DNA from: an uncultured Bacteroidales bacterium
GTDB taxonomy: Bacteria; Bacteroidota; Bacteroidia; Bacteroidales; P3
Direction: 5' to 3'
Assembly: GCA_905235855.1 (NCBI GenBank)
Contig: CAJONE010000004.1
Location: 1-64,000 of the forward strand
DNA length: 64,000 bases
Below the pieces are notes generated by a model. That model was given only the letters and a program-made list of their open reading frames with translations, was not told the origin of the DNA and ran no database searches. The translations under genes and the position numbers were made by a program. Below are positions 49,025 through 59,473 of the stretch, piece after piece. The first letter of the stretch is position 1; each line of letters opens with the position of its first letter.

Positions 49025-49774
49025 ATGAAAAAGCGAACTTTCAGACAATCTGCTGTTTTCTCAACAGTTACAATTCTTGTGGTTGCATTCCTTTTTGCCT
49101 CATGCATTGCCTACCGTCCGCAAGTGGTTGAGATGCCTCTGATTCACGAAAAAGGAGAGCTGCAAGTGAACGGCAGCATAGGGTTGAGTGTTCCATTTGG
49201 CGACGGGTATATTGGAGCCACGGCATCTTACGGAGCCACTGAATGGCTGGCAGTGCAAGCCCATGCCAACTGGAACGGATCCGCCGGTGGTTACGGACAA
49301 GTAGCAACCGGTGCTTTCAAATCATGGAAGAACGCTGTGTTAGAAGGCTACATCGGCTACGGCTATGGCGGAAACAACTGGAACGACAAGAACAACGGGC
49401 GTATGTTCACCGCACGCTACCATTTGCCATTCGCACAAGCCGACTTCGGCTGGGCCGGACTCGCCAACGGCCACATAGACCTCGGTGTTGGAGTTAAAGC
49501 CGGTTGCATGTTGCCAAACATAGTAAACACCAAGTCCGCCACCGAAAGCACTCCCGAAAGCGTTATGCGCTCAACCAGTCCGGTAGCATTGCTGGAGCCA
49601 CAGCTGTTTTTCCGTGTGGGCGGAAAACGACTCAAATGGACACTGAACGTCGGTTACTGCCATCTTTGGGGCGACGGTTCCAACGGAGAGCCTTTTGCCA
49701 ACACCCAAGCCATCTATATGCCATTCACCGTGAACACAGGCATTACATACGACTTTAACGTGACAAACAAATAG
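49025..49774 (+). CDS. Predicted outer-membrane lipoprotein
   Basis: Lipobox LFASC; beta-rich body ending FTVNTGITYDFNV. Confidence 0.75.
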   Translation: MKKRTFRQSAVFSTVTILVVAFLFASCIAYRPQVVEMPLIHEKGELQVNGSIGLSVPFGDGYIGATASYGATEWLAVQAHANWNGSAGGYGQVATGAFKSWKNAVLEGYIGYGYGGNNWNDKNNGRMFTARYHLPFAQADFGWAGLANGHIDLGVGVKAGCMLPNIVNTKSATESTPESVMRSTSPVALLEPQLFFRVGGKRLKWTLNVGYCHLWGDGSNGEPFANTQAIYMPFTVNTGITYDFNVTNK

Positions 49775-49846
49775 CAGGCCTTTCGGTTGTTGTGTCATAT
49801 ACAGACTGCCTGCTCATATCGACCTGTAATTTTAACCATATTTCAC

Positions 49847-50766
49847 ATGAAACCTGGAGTCATCGTGTTGGCATTGCTGCTGATGACCGCCGGCGGCACA
49901 TCGGCGCAAGAGACATATACATACACTTCACACGGCACACAAGAGATGAAACTCGACATCTACAGGCCCGCCAAACCACGTCCCGACCACGCCACTGTGG
50001 TTTACGTTTTTGGCGGCGGATTTGTGCTGGGAGCCCGCAACGACAGCACAGCAACTCGATGCTGCCGACTGCTTGCCGAGCAGGGGTTCACAGCCGTCTC
50101 AATCGACTACCGCCTGTGGCTACGGCGTATGAGCAGAGACAGCATCAAATGGACAAAAGTGCTTACCTATTTCGACAGTGCCATACGCGTTGCGACCGAG
50201 GACTGCTGCGCAGCACTGCGCTATCTGATCGACAACAGCGACCGGCTTGCAATTAATTCTGACAAAATAATACTTACTGGCAACAGTGCTGGAGCCGTGA
50301 CAGTGCTACAGACCGACTACTGCCGTGCCAATTCGCGTGCCGAAGCCTCTGTATTGCCCAAGGGCTGGAAACCGGCAGCCGTGATACCCTACGCCGGCGC
50401 GGTGTATGAGACACACGGCAAACTGAAGTACGCAACACCACCAGCACCCACATGTTTTTTTCATGGCACCGAGGACAAAATTGTGTTTTATCGCACTTTC
50501 CACCTCTGCAAACACCGACTGGCAGGAGCCTCATGGCTTGTGAAACTTTCAAGAAAAACCGCTACCCGCATTGGATTATGCGCTTCAAAGGCCGCGGCCA
50601 CGAGGTGGCTGGCTATCTGCCCGACACAATGCAAGAGTTCGAAGCGTTTGTCGACGCAGCCCTGGCAGGACGCGTAACTTATTATGACGCGACCTGCGAA
50701 GACGAAGCTCTAAAGCCCAACAAATGGACCAAGATGAACATAATCCAACTTTATACCGGCAAATAA
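49847..50766 (+). pseudogene. Alpha/beta hydrolase (esterase) with apparent -1 nt frameshift near 50543
   Basis: VVYVFGGGFVLGARND...GNSAGAV...FFHGTEDKIV in one frame; TFKKNRYPHWIMRFKGRGHEVAGYLPDTM in the next; inserting one A at 50543-50545 restores GASWLVKTFKKNRYPHW. Confidence 0.8.
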
Positions 50767-50770
50767 CCAC

Positions 50771-51925
50771 ATGGAAGCAAACCACAACATAAACAAACTT
50801 GCGGGGCTCACCATCAAACTTGCCGCAGGTGTGGCGATAGTGGCCTTTTGCTGGTTTTTCAGAACGGTTTTGCTTTATCTGGTATTGGCTTTTGTCGTAT
50901 CGCTCATCGGAATGCCCATTATGCGACTCCTCCGCAGAGTACGGTACAAACGTCTCTACATACCCGAATGGGTTGCCGCCATACTTACGATAGTCATAAT
51001 AATTGGTTTTGTGATGCTCACTTTCACACGCATTGTGCCCATGTTTGTCGACATCGTGCGCGATGCGACAGCACTCAATATAACTAATTTATCGAGCAGC
51101 GAACTTATAGACAACCTGAACCAATGGATGAAAGATGTATTCCCCTCGTTAGGCGACAATTTCGACGTGACAGCAGTTGCTTCGCAAAAGCTGAAAGATT
51201 TGGTAAGTGTCAGCGGTGTCAGCGGCTTTGTGGGATCGGTAGCATCGGCAGTATCGACTGCCTTCGTTGGTTTTTTTGCAGTAATATTCATTTCGTTTTT
51301 CTTTATCAAGGACGACCGTCTGTTCGACCGTATCGTATGCGCGCTTGTTTCCGATAAAAACGAGGCATCAGTCGTAGAGATGCTTGAGGATGTCAAGAGG
51401 CTGCTTTCGCGCTATTTTCTTGGGCTGGTGATCGAAATGGTAGGCATCGCACTGATTGACTGGCTCGGACTGTGGCTTATCGCCCGGCTCGATTTTGGCT
51501 ATGCCGTAGGAATAGCATTCTTTGCCGGGGTTATGAACATCATACCCTACGTTGGACCACTCATTGGTGAGGTGGTGGGAGTGCTACTCGGCGTAATCTT
51601 GAAACTTGGAATGGGAGCCGGACTTGACGTGAACGTTTGGATTTTCGCCCTCATCATATTGGCCGTCATGCTTTTCGCCCAATTCATCGACAACACACTG
51701 ATGCAACCGCTAATCTACTCAACCAGCATTAAGGCGCACCCCCTTGAGATATTCCTCGTGCTACTGATGGCTGGCCACATTGGCGGAATGTTCGGAATGC
51801 TAATGGCCATTCCTGCCTATACAGTGCTGCGCCTTGTGGCCGTCAGGTTCTTCTACAATTTCAAACCGATACAGCGTCTCGTGCCACAAAGAGACGAAAA
51901 AGACAACACAAACAACAAAACATAA
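50771..51925 (+). CDS. AI-2E/PerM family membrane transporter
   Basis: Multi-TM; PYVGPLIGEVVGVLLG...FIDNTLMQPLIYSTSIKAHPLEIFLVLLMAGHIGGMFGMLMAIP. Confidence 0.9.
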   Translation: MEANHNINKLAGLTIKLAAGVAIVAFCWFFRTVLLYLVLAFVVSLIGMPIMRLLRRVRYKRLYIPEWVAAILTIVIIIGFVMLTFTRIVPMFVDIVRDATALNITNLSSSELIDNLNQWMKDVFPSLGDNFDVTAVASQKLKDLVSVSGVSGFVGSVASAVSTAFVGFFAVIFISFFFIKDDRLFDRIVCALVSDKNEASVVEMLEDVKRLLSRYFLGLVIEMVGIALIDWLGLWLIARLDFGYAVGIAFFAGVMNIIPYVGPLIGEVVGVLLGVILKLGMGAGLDVNVWIFALIILAVMLFAQFIDNTLMQPLIYSTSIKAHPLEIFLVLLMAGHIGGMFGMLMAIPAYTVLRLVAVRFFYNFKPIQRLVPQRDEKDNTNNKT

Positions 51926-51935
51926 AAAACATATA

Positions 51936-52385
51936 ATGCACATGAAATGTTTAGCCATCCGGCAACCTTGGGCAATGCTTGTAGCCTGCGGCATCAAAGA
52001 TGTCGAGAACCGAAATGCAATGATACCGCCGTGCAAACGATTCCTGATAGCAGCGAGCGTCACACGAGACGCCAAAGACCTTAGAGATTGTTTCGACAGC
52101 CACGGATACAATCTCATAACAAACTACATTAAAAAGGGTATCCTGCCGCCCTATGAGCAGTGGCCCACAGGAGCAATCATAGGATGGGTAGACATAGACC
52201 GTGTGACCCATGACTATGTTGACTCGCCATGGGCTGCCAACGACGGTATAATGTATGTGCTTAAAAACGCACACTTGTTCGACACACCAATCTACGGGAA
52301 AAATAAAGCCACCCCGTTTTTCTACAACGTGGAAGGGATTGACGAAAACCACCTTCCACCGTCGCACGTAGTCAAACTGAGATAA
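51936..52385 (+). CDS. ASCH domain-containing protein
   Basis: MKCLAIRQPWAMLVACGIKDVENRN...GAIIGWVDI. Confidence 0.8.
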   Translation: MHMKCLAIRQPWAMLVACGIKDVENRNAMIPPCKRFLIAASVTRDAKDLRDCFDSHGYNLITNYIKKGILPPYEQWPTGAIIGWVDIDRVTHDYVDSPWAANDGIMYVLKNAHLFDTPIYGKNKATPFFYNVEGIDENHLPPSHVVKLR

Positions 52386-52412
52386 TTCACCAATAGTCCA
52401 AAAAATCCACAC

Positions 52413-53684
52413 TTGAAAGCTCAAGACATCAAAACACGGCAAAAGGTCGAGATTATGGCTCCTGTTGGGTCGTACGAGTCGCTTATGGCGGCTGTTCAGG
52501 CTGGTGCCGACTCGGTTTATTTCGGCGTGGGCAAACTCAACATGCGCTCGCGCTCGGCTAACAACTTCACCCTCGACGATATGCAACGGTTGGCCGACAT
52601 AGCACACTCGCACAGCGTAAGGTCGTATCTAACCGTAAACACAATCATCTACGACGACGAGATTGACGAAATGCACGCCATAATCGACAAGGCACGTGAA
52701 GTGGGAATAAGCGCAATCATAGCATCCGACTTTGCAGTGATGGAATACGCCCGCACAACCGGTATAGAAATCCATGCCTCGACGCAGTGCAACATATCCA
52801 ATCTCGAGGCTGTGCGCTACTATTCACGCTTTGCCGATGTGGTGGTGACCGCCCGCGAGCTTTCCCTCCGCCAGGTGGCGGACATCACAAAAGCCATATC
52901 CGAACAGGACATACGCGGCCCCAAAGGCGACTTGGTGCAGGTGGAGGTCTTTGCTCACGGGGCTCTCTGTATGTCGGTGTCAGGCAAATGCTACCTGAGC
53001 CTCGACAACTGCAACTATTCGGCCAATCGCGGTGCCTGCCTCCAACTATGCCGCAGGCAATATCTGGTCAAAGACCTCGAATCAGACATCGAACTAGTTG
53101 TAGACAACAAATATATCATGTCGCCCAAAGACCTCTGCACCATAGGTTTCCTCGACAAGATAGTGAAAGCCGGGGTTCGTGTCTTGAAGATAGAAGGCCG
53201 GGGTCGGAGTGCCGACTATGTGCAAACGGTTGTCACCTGCTACCGAGAGGCACTACAGGCCATCGAGTCGAACCGCTATACCCCGCAACTGATAGAAGAG
53301 CTCACCGAAAGGCTACGCACCGTATTCAACCGCGGCTTTTGGGACGGATACTACTTGGGGCGCAAATTGGGCGAATGGGCTAATCGATACGGCTCGCAGG
53401 CCACGGAAAAAAAAGTGTTTCTCGGTCCTGTGACCAACTGGTTCAACCGTATAGGCGTTGCCGAGGCACGACTACAGACCGCCGAGACACTATCCGTTGG
53501 TGATGAAATAATGGCGACAGGTCAAACCACAGGCGTTTATCGCGGCACCGTAAACGAACTGCGTCTCGACAAAGGCAATGTAACTACCGTAAGGCAGGGA
53601 GACGTTTTCAGTTTCAAGACAGATACACCTATCCACCGTGGCGACAAACTGTATAAGGTGGTCAAGATTGTCGACGAGTTCTGA
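52413..53684 (+). CDS. U32 family peptidase (TrhP/YegQ-like)
   Basis: MAPVGSYESLMAAVQAGADSVYFG...ALCMSVSGKCYLS...NRGACLQLCRRQY. Confidence 0.92.
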   Translation: MKAQDIKTRQKVEIMAPVGSYESLMAAVQAGADSVYFGVGKLNMRSRSANNFTLDDMQRLADIAHSHSVRSYLTVNTIIYDDEIDEMHAIIDKAREVGISAIIASDFAVMEYARTTGIEIHASTQCNISNLEAVRYYSRFADVVVTARELSLRQVADITKAISEQDIRGPKGDLVQVEVFAHGALCMSVSGKCYLSLDNCNYSANRGACLQLCRRQYLVKDLESDIELVVDNKYIMSPKDLCTIGFLDKIVKAGVRVLKIEGRGRSADYVQTVVTCYREALQAIESNRYTPQLIEELTERLRTVFNRGFWDGYYLGRKLGEWANRYGSQATEKKVFLGPVTNWFNRIGVAEARLQTAETLSVGDEIMATGQTTGVYRGTVNELRLDKGNVTTVRQGDVFSFKTDTPIHRGDKLYKVVKIVDEF

Positions 53685-53724
53685 TCACATCCAAAAAGCA
53701 AACCCACTACACCCACTTCTCCAA

Positions 53725-54621
53725 ATGATTTTTATCCCCCAACACCAATACTCCGACATTATATTCGCTTTCCGAGCTGACTGCGCAAAATATCTGACCA
53801 CCGAGGACACATACCTGTCAAACGGCTGGACAATATGGCAAATACAAGACGGCGAAATCGAATACAGCATAGCAGGCGAGTTGAGGCACGGTTACGCTCA
53901 ACACATACTGATTTTCGCGCCGCAGGACAAAATCCGTGTCCACAGCTTCACCAACAAACTGCAACTCGCGGTTCTCTGCATACCCCAATTGCTAATGAAC
54001 AGCGCTATGCGTACCGACACCTACAAGGAAAAACTGCTCATACTTCCTTTTATTCTGAAGCAACGAGATGGAATCGATATGCACCACGCCGAACTGAACG
54101 AGAAAACCCGCAATGAAATAGACTACTTGTTTGGCATGATAATAGACCGAGTACCGCCTGCCGCCTCCTTGTCCTCTGTCGAGATTGTCATCCCCCTTAT
54201 CGAGGCACTGATTCTTATGATAATCGAAAACCTCGGCGTACCACACAACGCCATCCGTCCGGAGTCGCATATGGAGAAGATGGCCACAGATTTTATGGTG
54301 TCGCTTCAGGGCAATTATATCGAGCACCAGGATGTGGCGTTCTACGCGGCTCAATCGTGCGTTTCGGTCAAGTATTTCACCGCCGTTATCAAAAGCCTCA
54401 CCTCCGCCACTCCCGTCGAGTGGATAAGCCGTATGCTCACCACGCGTGCACGCGAACTGCTCTGGCTTACGGACAGAACGGTGAACGACATATCCGACGA
54501 ACTGAGATTCTCATCGCCATCCGTTTTTATCCGTTTTTTTCACCGACGTACAGGCTTCACCCCGAAACAGTACAAATCACTGCTACAAAAAAAACACACC
54601 CACCCCAAAAAATCAGATTAA
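53725..54621 (+). CDS. AraC family transcriptional regulator
   Basis: C-terminal HTH: SCVSVKYFTAVIKSLTSATPVEWISRMLTTRARELLWLTDRTVNDISDELRFSSPSVFIRFFHRRTGFTPKQYK. Confidence 0.9.
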   Translation: MIFIPQHQYSDIIFAFRADCAKYLTTEDTYLSNGWTIWQIQDGEIEYSIAGELRHGYAQHILIFAPQDKIRVHSFTNKLQLAVLCIPQLLMNSAMRTDTYKEKLLILPFILKQRDGIDMHHAELNEKTRNEIDYLFGMIIDRVPPAASLSSVEIVIPLIEALILMIIENLGVPHNAIRPESHMEKMATDFMVSLQGNYIEHQDVAFYAAQSCVSVKYFTAVIKSLTSATPVEWISRMLTTRARELLWLTDRTVNDISDELRFSSPSVFIRFFHRRTGFTPKQYKSLLQKKHTHPKKSD

Positions 54622-54661
54622 ACAAAAGGCCAACAAGTAAAACATTCAAAATCCAACCATT

Positions 54662-56788
54662 ATGACAAAAATAAGATTATCGACAGCAATAATCAGCTTA
54701 TGCATTCCGCTGCTAACACTGGCCGACGAGGGGATGTGGATTCCGATGCTACTCGGGCGCAACGAAGCCGATATGCAACGAGCCGGCATGCGCATCAGCG
54801 CGAAAGACATCTACGATATCAATAACGCCTGTCTAAAAGATGCCGTGGTGCTCTTCGGTGGCGGCTGCACGGGAGAGTATGTCTCCAGCCAGGGGCTGCT
54901 GCTTACCAACCACCACTGTGGCTATTCGTTCATAGTACGCCACAGCACTGTTGCCAACGACTACCTTACCCACGGCTTTTGGGCGGAGCGTCTCGAGCAG
55001 GAGATACCGTGTCCTGGCTTGAGCGTCACACGGTTGGTAAGAATGGAGGACGTAACCTCACAAGTGCTTGAAGGAGTGAGCGAAAAAGACGATGAGCAAA
55101 CACGCGAATCAAAGATTGAAGAGAATACGGACAGAGTGATAAAGCAGGCCATAAGCGGCACCCACTATAAGGCAGTCATAAAACCATTCTACTATGGAAA
55201 CCAATACTTTATGTATGTCAATGAAGTATTTACCGATGTGAGGCTTGTTGGGGCGCCGCCATCAAACATAGGCAAGTTCGGAGGTGACACCGACAACTGG
55301 ATGTGGCCACGTCACACCGGCGACTTCTCGATGTTTCGTGTCTATGCAGACAAAGACGGCAAACCAGCTGATTTTTCCAAAGACAATATACCATACCGCC
55401 CGCTGAAGCATCTCACCATCTCGCTCAAAGGGGTTGACGAAGGCGACTTTACCTTTGTCTTTGGCTATCCAGGCACAACGAAACGCTACGTGACACACGA
55501 CGAGGTTGATCTGGCAGCCAATGCCGAGAACCCCGTTCGCATAGCAATGCGCGATATAAGACTAAAACACTATAAAAAAGCAATGGAGCAGTCACCCAAG
55601 CAGCGCCTGCGCTATGCCTCAAAAGTAGCGTCTATTGCCAACGGCTGGAAAAAATGGCAGGGCGAAAGCCTCGGAATATCACGACTGAAAGGCGTGGAAC
55701 AGAAAAAAGAGCAGGAAAAGGCGTTTCGCGACTGGGCAAAAAACAATCCTCAATATGCCAAAGTGCTTGACGAGCTGGAACACAGCTACCGTAACCTTAA
55801 GCCTGTCGAATTAGAATGGGTCTACTTCAATGAGGCCTTGATGGCATCGGACTTTATGGTACGCACACATCTGCTGTGGCAAATACAAAACACCACCGAT
55901 TCAGTGAAGGCACAAGAACTCGCCGACAGACTGATTAAGTCGAACGAATCTTACTTTGACGACTTCGAGGAACGCAAAGCCGTGGACAAAGCCATATTTG
56001 TGGAAACCTTCATTGAAATGTGGAAAGCAGGCTACGCCAAATTCTTTACAAAGGGCACTACAACACCAGAAGTGCGCAACGAGCTGAACAAAATATACGA
56101 CAAATCGATTGTCAACAACCGCGAGAAAATCGAGAAACTACTGCGCGAGATAAACCCCAACAAACATAAAACAATCGGAAACGACCCAGCCGTCAATTTG
56201 TTTGCAAGGGGTTACAACTATACCTACAGCAGTGAAAAAAAGGACAAATACTACGAGGCCAAAGAAAACATCAACCGCCTAATGCGCGAATATGTAAAAG
56301 GACAGATGGAGATGTATCCCGACAGCAACTTTTTCCCTGACGCAAACCTGACCCTACGAGTCACCTATGGACATGTGCAGGGCTTCGAACCGACCGATGG
56401 GGTATACTACAAACCCTACTCCACCCTCGACGGAATAATTGAGAAAGAAAATCCCGATATCTACGACTATGTGGTCGAGCCACGACTGAAAGAACTGTGG
56501 CGCACCAAGGACTACGGACGCTACGCTAACGCCAAAGGCGAGATGCCCGTGGGATTCATAGCCACCAACCACACCACCGGCGGCAACTCGGGTAGCCCTG
56601 TACTCAACGCCGACGGGCAACTGGTGGGCATAAACTTTGACCGCTGCTGGGAGGGCACGATGAGCGACCTGCTGTTCGACCCTAACTATTGCCGCAACAT
56701 TTCACTCGACATCCGCTACTGTCTGTTCATTATCGACAAATTTGCTGGTGCACGCCATTTGGTGGACGAGATGAGCATTGCAGATTGA
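54662..56788 (+). CDS. S46 family dipeptidyl-peptidase (DPP7/DPP11-like)
   Basis: DEGMWIPMLL...GGCTGEYVSSQGLLLTNHHCGY...TGGNSGSPVLNADGQLVGINFDRCWEG. Confidence 0.93.
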   Translation: MTKIRLSTAIISLCIPLLTLADEGMWIPMLLGRNEADMQRAGMRISAKDIYDINNACLKDAVVLFGGGCTGEYVSSQGLLLTNHHCGYSFIVRHSTVANDYLTHGFWAERLEQEIPCPGLSVTRLVRMEDVTSQVLEGVSEKDDEQTRESKIEENTDRVIKQAISGTHYKAVIKPFYYGNQYFMYVNEVFTDVRLVGAPPSNIGKFGGDTDNWMWPRHTGDFSMFRVYADKDGKPADFSKDNIPYRPLKHLTISLKGVDEGDFTFVFGYPGTTKRYVTHDEVDLAANAENPVRIAMRDIRLKHYKKAMEQSPKQRLRYASKVASIANGWKKWQGESLGISRLKGVEQKKEQEKAFRDWAKNNPQYAKVLDELEHSYRNLKPVELEWVYFNEALMASDFMVRTHLLWQIQNTTDSVKAQELADRLIKSNESYFDDFEERKAVDKAIFVETFIEMWKAGYAKFFTKGTTTPEVRNELNKIYDKSIVNNREKIEKLLREINPNKHKTIGNDPAVNLFARGYNYTYSSEKKDKYYEAKENINRLMREYVKGQMEMYPDSNFFPDANLTLRVTYGHVQGFEPTDGVYYKPYSTLDGIIEKENPDIYDYVVEPRLKELWRTKDYGRYANAKGEMPVGFIATNHTTGGNSGSPVLNADGQLVGINFDRCWEGTMSDLLFDPNYCRNISLDIRYCLFIIDKFAGARHLVDEMSIAD

Positions 56789-56899
56789 AGCGGACGATTT
56801 AGTGCAGTTTTATCAAACTGATCCCGAACATTTCCCACAAAACAAAGCACGGCTACAATTGCGGCCGTGCTTTATTTGCGTTGAGCGGCAAGGGGACTG

Positions 56900-57526
56900 T
56901 TACGCCTTGCTGAAATCGCTGCTGGGGTGTTTGCACACGGGGCAGATGAAATTCGCGGGCAGTTGGTCGCCCTCGTATACATAGCCACAAACGTCGCAAA
57001 CCCAATGATGCTTAGCCGAAGAGCTGTCGGCCGGTGACACGGCGGCATCTGGCTTCGGTTTGATGTGCTGCTGGTAATAGGCGTAGGTGACGCTTGGAGA
57101 ATCACTGAGTACCTGCGCATCCATCACACGGGCTATGAACATGGTGTGGGAGCCGAGATCGATAGACTTGGTCACAACGCACTGAAAGCAGGCGTTGATA
57201 AACTTGGGTAGACAGAGAAGACCGTTGGCTGTACGGAGTTCTTGCTGACAATGCGCAAACTTATCGATTGTTCGTCCACTTTGGAAGCCGAAATGTTCGA
57301 AAGGTTTCATCGTGGCCTCTTCGCACAAAGGACAAAGGTTGAATTTGGCCGTGCGGATAATCATGTCGTGGGTCAGGTTCTGCTTATTTACACAGATCAT
57401 TAATTGCAATGGGTCACTGGTTAGCTGCTGTGCAACGTTGATTATACAGGCGTTGTCCCTGTCGCCGTGTCGGGCGATGAGCACATAAAGGCCATAGCTG
57501 ATTTTGTGTAATGCGGGTGTATCCAT
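56900..57526 (-). CDS. Flavin reductase-rubredoxin fusion protein
   Basis: Flavin-reductase N-terminus, C-terminal WVCDVCGYVYEGDQLPANFICPVCKHPSSDF. Confidence 0.88.
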   Translation of the reverse strand: MDTPALHKISYGLYVLIARHGDRDNACIINVAQQLTSDPLQLMICVNKQNLTHDMIIRTAKFNLCPLCEEATMKPFEHFGFQSGRTIDKFAHCQQELRTANGLLCLPKFINACFQCVVTKSIDLGSHTMFIARVMDAQVLSDSPSVTYAYYQQHIKPKPDAAVSPADSSSAKHHWVCDVCGYVYEGDQLPANFICPVCKHPSSDFSKA

Positions 57527-57548
57527 TTTGAGGTGTTGAAAAGCCGAA

Positions 57549-58028
57549 TCAAAGTTTCAAAGGAATATCGTTGCCATCAAGACGAGCGGATACAAGGTCG
57601 TCACCCCGATAGACAAGCTTTAACGAGAAGAACGGTCTCGCATCGTCCATTATAAGCCGCAAAAATATGCGGTCGCCAGTCCATAACTGCAAATCGAAGA
57701 CTTGCTGCTTGTCAATCCATTGCAGGTCGCCCTCATTGCAGTCGGAAAGGTTGCCGATCCATTGGTCGGACGTAAAGAGATGCATATATTCGCACGGCCA
57801 AATGTCCGATATGAAAGTCACGATTCCACGGTAGCGCCAGCTGATGATTTCAAGGCCGGTCTCCTCTCGCACCTCGCGTAGCATACACTCGTCGGGACTC
57901 TCGTTTTCCTCACACTTGCCGCCCACGCCAATCCATTTGCCCTGCGAGGCATCATGAGCTTTTTTAATGCGGTGCAGCATAAGATATTGCCCGTCACGTT
58001 CGATATAGCATAGCGTTGTCTGTTTCAT
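57549..58028 (-). CDS. NUDIX hydrolase (MutT-like)
   Basis: GGKCEENESPDECMLREVREETGLEI Nudix box. Confidence 0.92.
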   Translation of the reverse strand: MKQTTLCYIERDGQYLMLHRIKKAHDASQGKWIGVGGKCEENESPDECMLREVREETGLEIISWRYRGIVTFISDIWPCEYMHLFTSDQWIGNLSDCNEGDLQWIDKQQVFDLQLWTGDRIFLRLIMDDARPFFSLKLVYRGDDLVSARLDGNDIPLKL

Positions 58029-59473
58029 TTCAGTACGGTGAACTTGGCCGTGTGGCCGTCGATAGTGCAGAAATAGATACCTGCCGGATAGTCTGACACA
58101 TCTATTGCAATGTCGCCTCCAATCAACTGCTCGCGCAATGTCTGCCCCGTAGCCGAGCGAATACAGACCTTTGAAGCCTGTCCGCTGGGCAGGGCGGATA
58201 TATGGATTGTTGATGTTGCGGGATTAGGATAAATCTTGAACGGCGTATTTATACCGCTGAACGGGTAATCTATATTTTCGGGGTCACGTTCCGGGGCTGG
58301 CTGTATGCCGACAATTGCCACATGCATTGAGGTAAAACGGTAGTTGAAGACAAACAACTGGTTGTTGTAGAGGTCGAACCATCCGTCGCCTCCGCTACCC
58401 CAGCCCCAGTTGACGTGGACAAAGCCGTCGGTCTCGTCGTAACCGTCTATAACAAAGGCATGGCCGGCATCCACCCCTGTGCTGGTGTTGTCGTAGCCAC
58501 AATATAAAACGGGCCTGCCGGCACGGATTTCATTACTTATGATGTCTATCCATTCATCGTCGCCGTATTCCGCACGATACAAGTACCGTACAGTTGTGTC
58601 GTATTTGAAATGATTTACCAGTGCTCTTCGGCAAAAACTTCCTACATTCGACATCCCGACGCCGCTACTGCCCGAAGTGTATTGCATCCATACGCTGACA
58701 CCCGCATGGTAACAAAGTGTGGCGGTGGCCTCTACCATACCGGTGGGACTGTAGAAGTATAGCATGTCGGGCATACTGTCGAAATTATAGTTAACTTCGC
58801 TAAAATCCATGGTTATACGGTCCATACATGCTCCACACATGTAAGATGTCGAACCTTGACCCTGTGCCGGATGTTTCCAATAGCGCAGTATTTGCGACAA
58901 AGCAGTGGCCACACAGCCTACCGGTGCGGTATTGCCGTCGATTACGGGGCAGTATTTGTTGTAAGGCCAACTTTGATTCCATGTGGTTGTGAGCAGGTAG
59001 TCTGGCTCGTCCTTGGCGGGTGAACCCTTATAGTCTGGCGACAATAATTCGCCCCACTGCTTAACAACCGCCTCTGATGCAGTGAGGCTATTGTTTTGCC
59101 CATAGGCTATCTCGTCGCCCCGCATCACAAGCCAACTGTCAAATGCTGGCGAATAGCCGCTGCCGTTGCACCCTGTCAGTGAGTTCTTTCGCGAATAGGC
59201 CAGAATCGGGCTTACACAATTGTCGCCAGCAACAACCACAAAACCTTGATTCTCCAATCCGTCCGCATCCATCATAGAGAAAAGGTATATGACTGGTATG
59301 TGCAAGTTCTCGTTGTCAATGGTTCTTGCCAAAACCGGAATTCCCTTGATGTTATGGATACATGCAAAACGCATCGCCACCGTCCGGGCCTCGACACTGT
59401 CTACGATTCTCGCCCATGCAGTGCCTATCGATAGGCCTATCAGAACAAATAAAACAAAACTACGCTTTTGCAT
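58025..59473 (-). CDS. C10 family (streptopain-like) cysteine protease with type IX sorting domain
   Basis: GCVATALSQILRYWKHPAQG; GHAFVIDGYD; HVNWGWGSGGDGWFDL; C-terminal FKIYPNPATSTIHISAL. ATG at 59473 overlaps the RND gene stop. Confidence 0.88.
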   Translation of the reverse strand: MQKRSFVLFVLIGLSIGTAWARIVDSVEARTVAMRFACIHNIKGIPVLARTIDNENLHIPVIYLFSMMDADGLENQGFVVVAGDNCVSPILAYSRKNSLTGCNGSGYSPAFDSWLVMRGDEIAYGQNNSLTASEAVVKQWGELLSPDYKGSPAKDEPDYLLTTTWNQSWPYNKYCPVIDGNTAPVGCVATALSQILRYWKHPAQGQGSTSYMCGACMDRITMDFSEVNYNFDSMPDMLYFYSPTGMVEATATLCYHAGVSVWMQYTSGSSGVGMSNVGSFCRRALVNHFKYDTTVRYLYRAEYGDDEWIDIISNEIRAGRPVLYCGYDNTSTGVDAGHAFVIDGYDETDGFVHVNWGWGSGGDGWFDLYNNQLFVFNYRFTSMHVAIVGIQPAPERDPENIDYPFSGINTPFKIYPNPATSTIHISALPSGQASKVCIRSATGQTLREQLIGGDIAIDVSDYPAGIYFCTIDGHTAKFTVLK

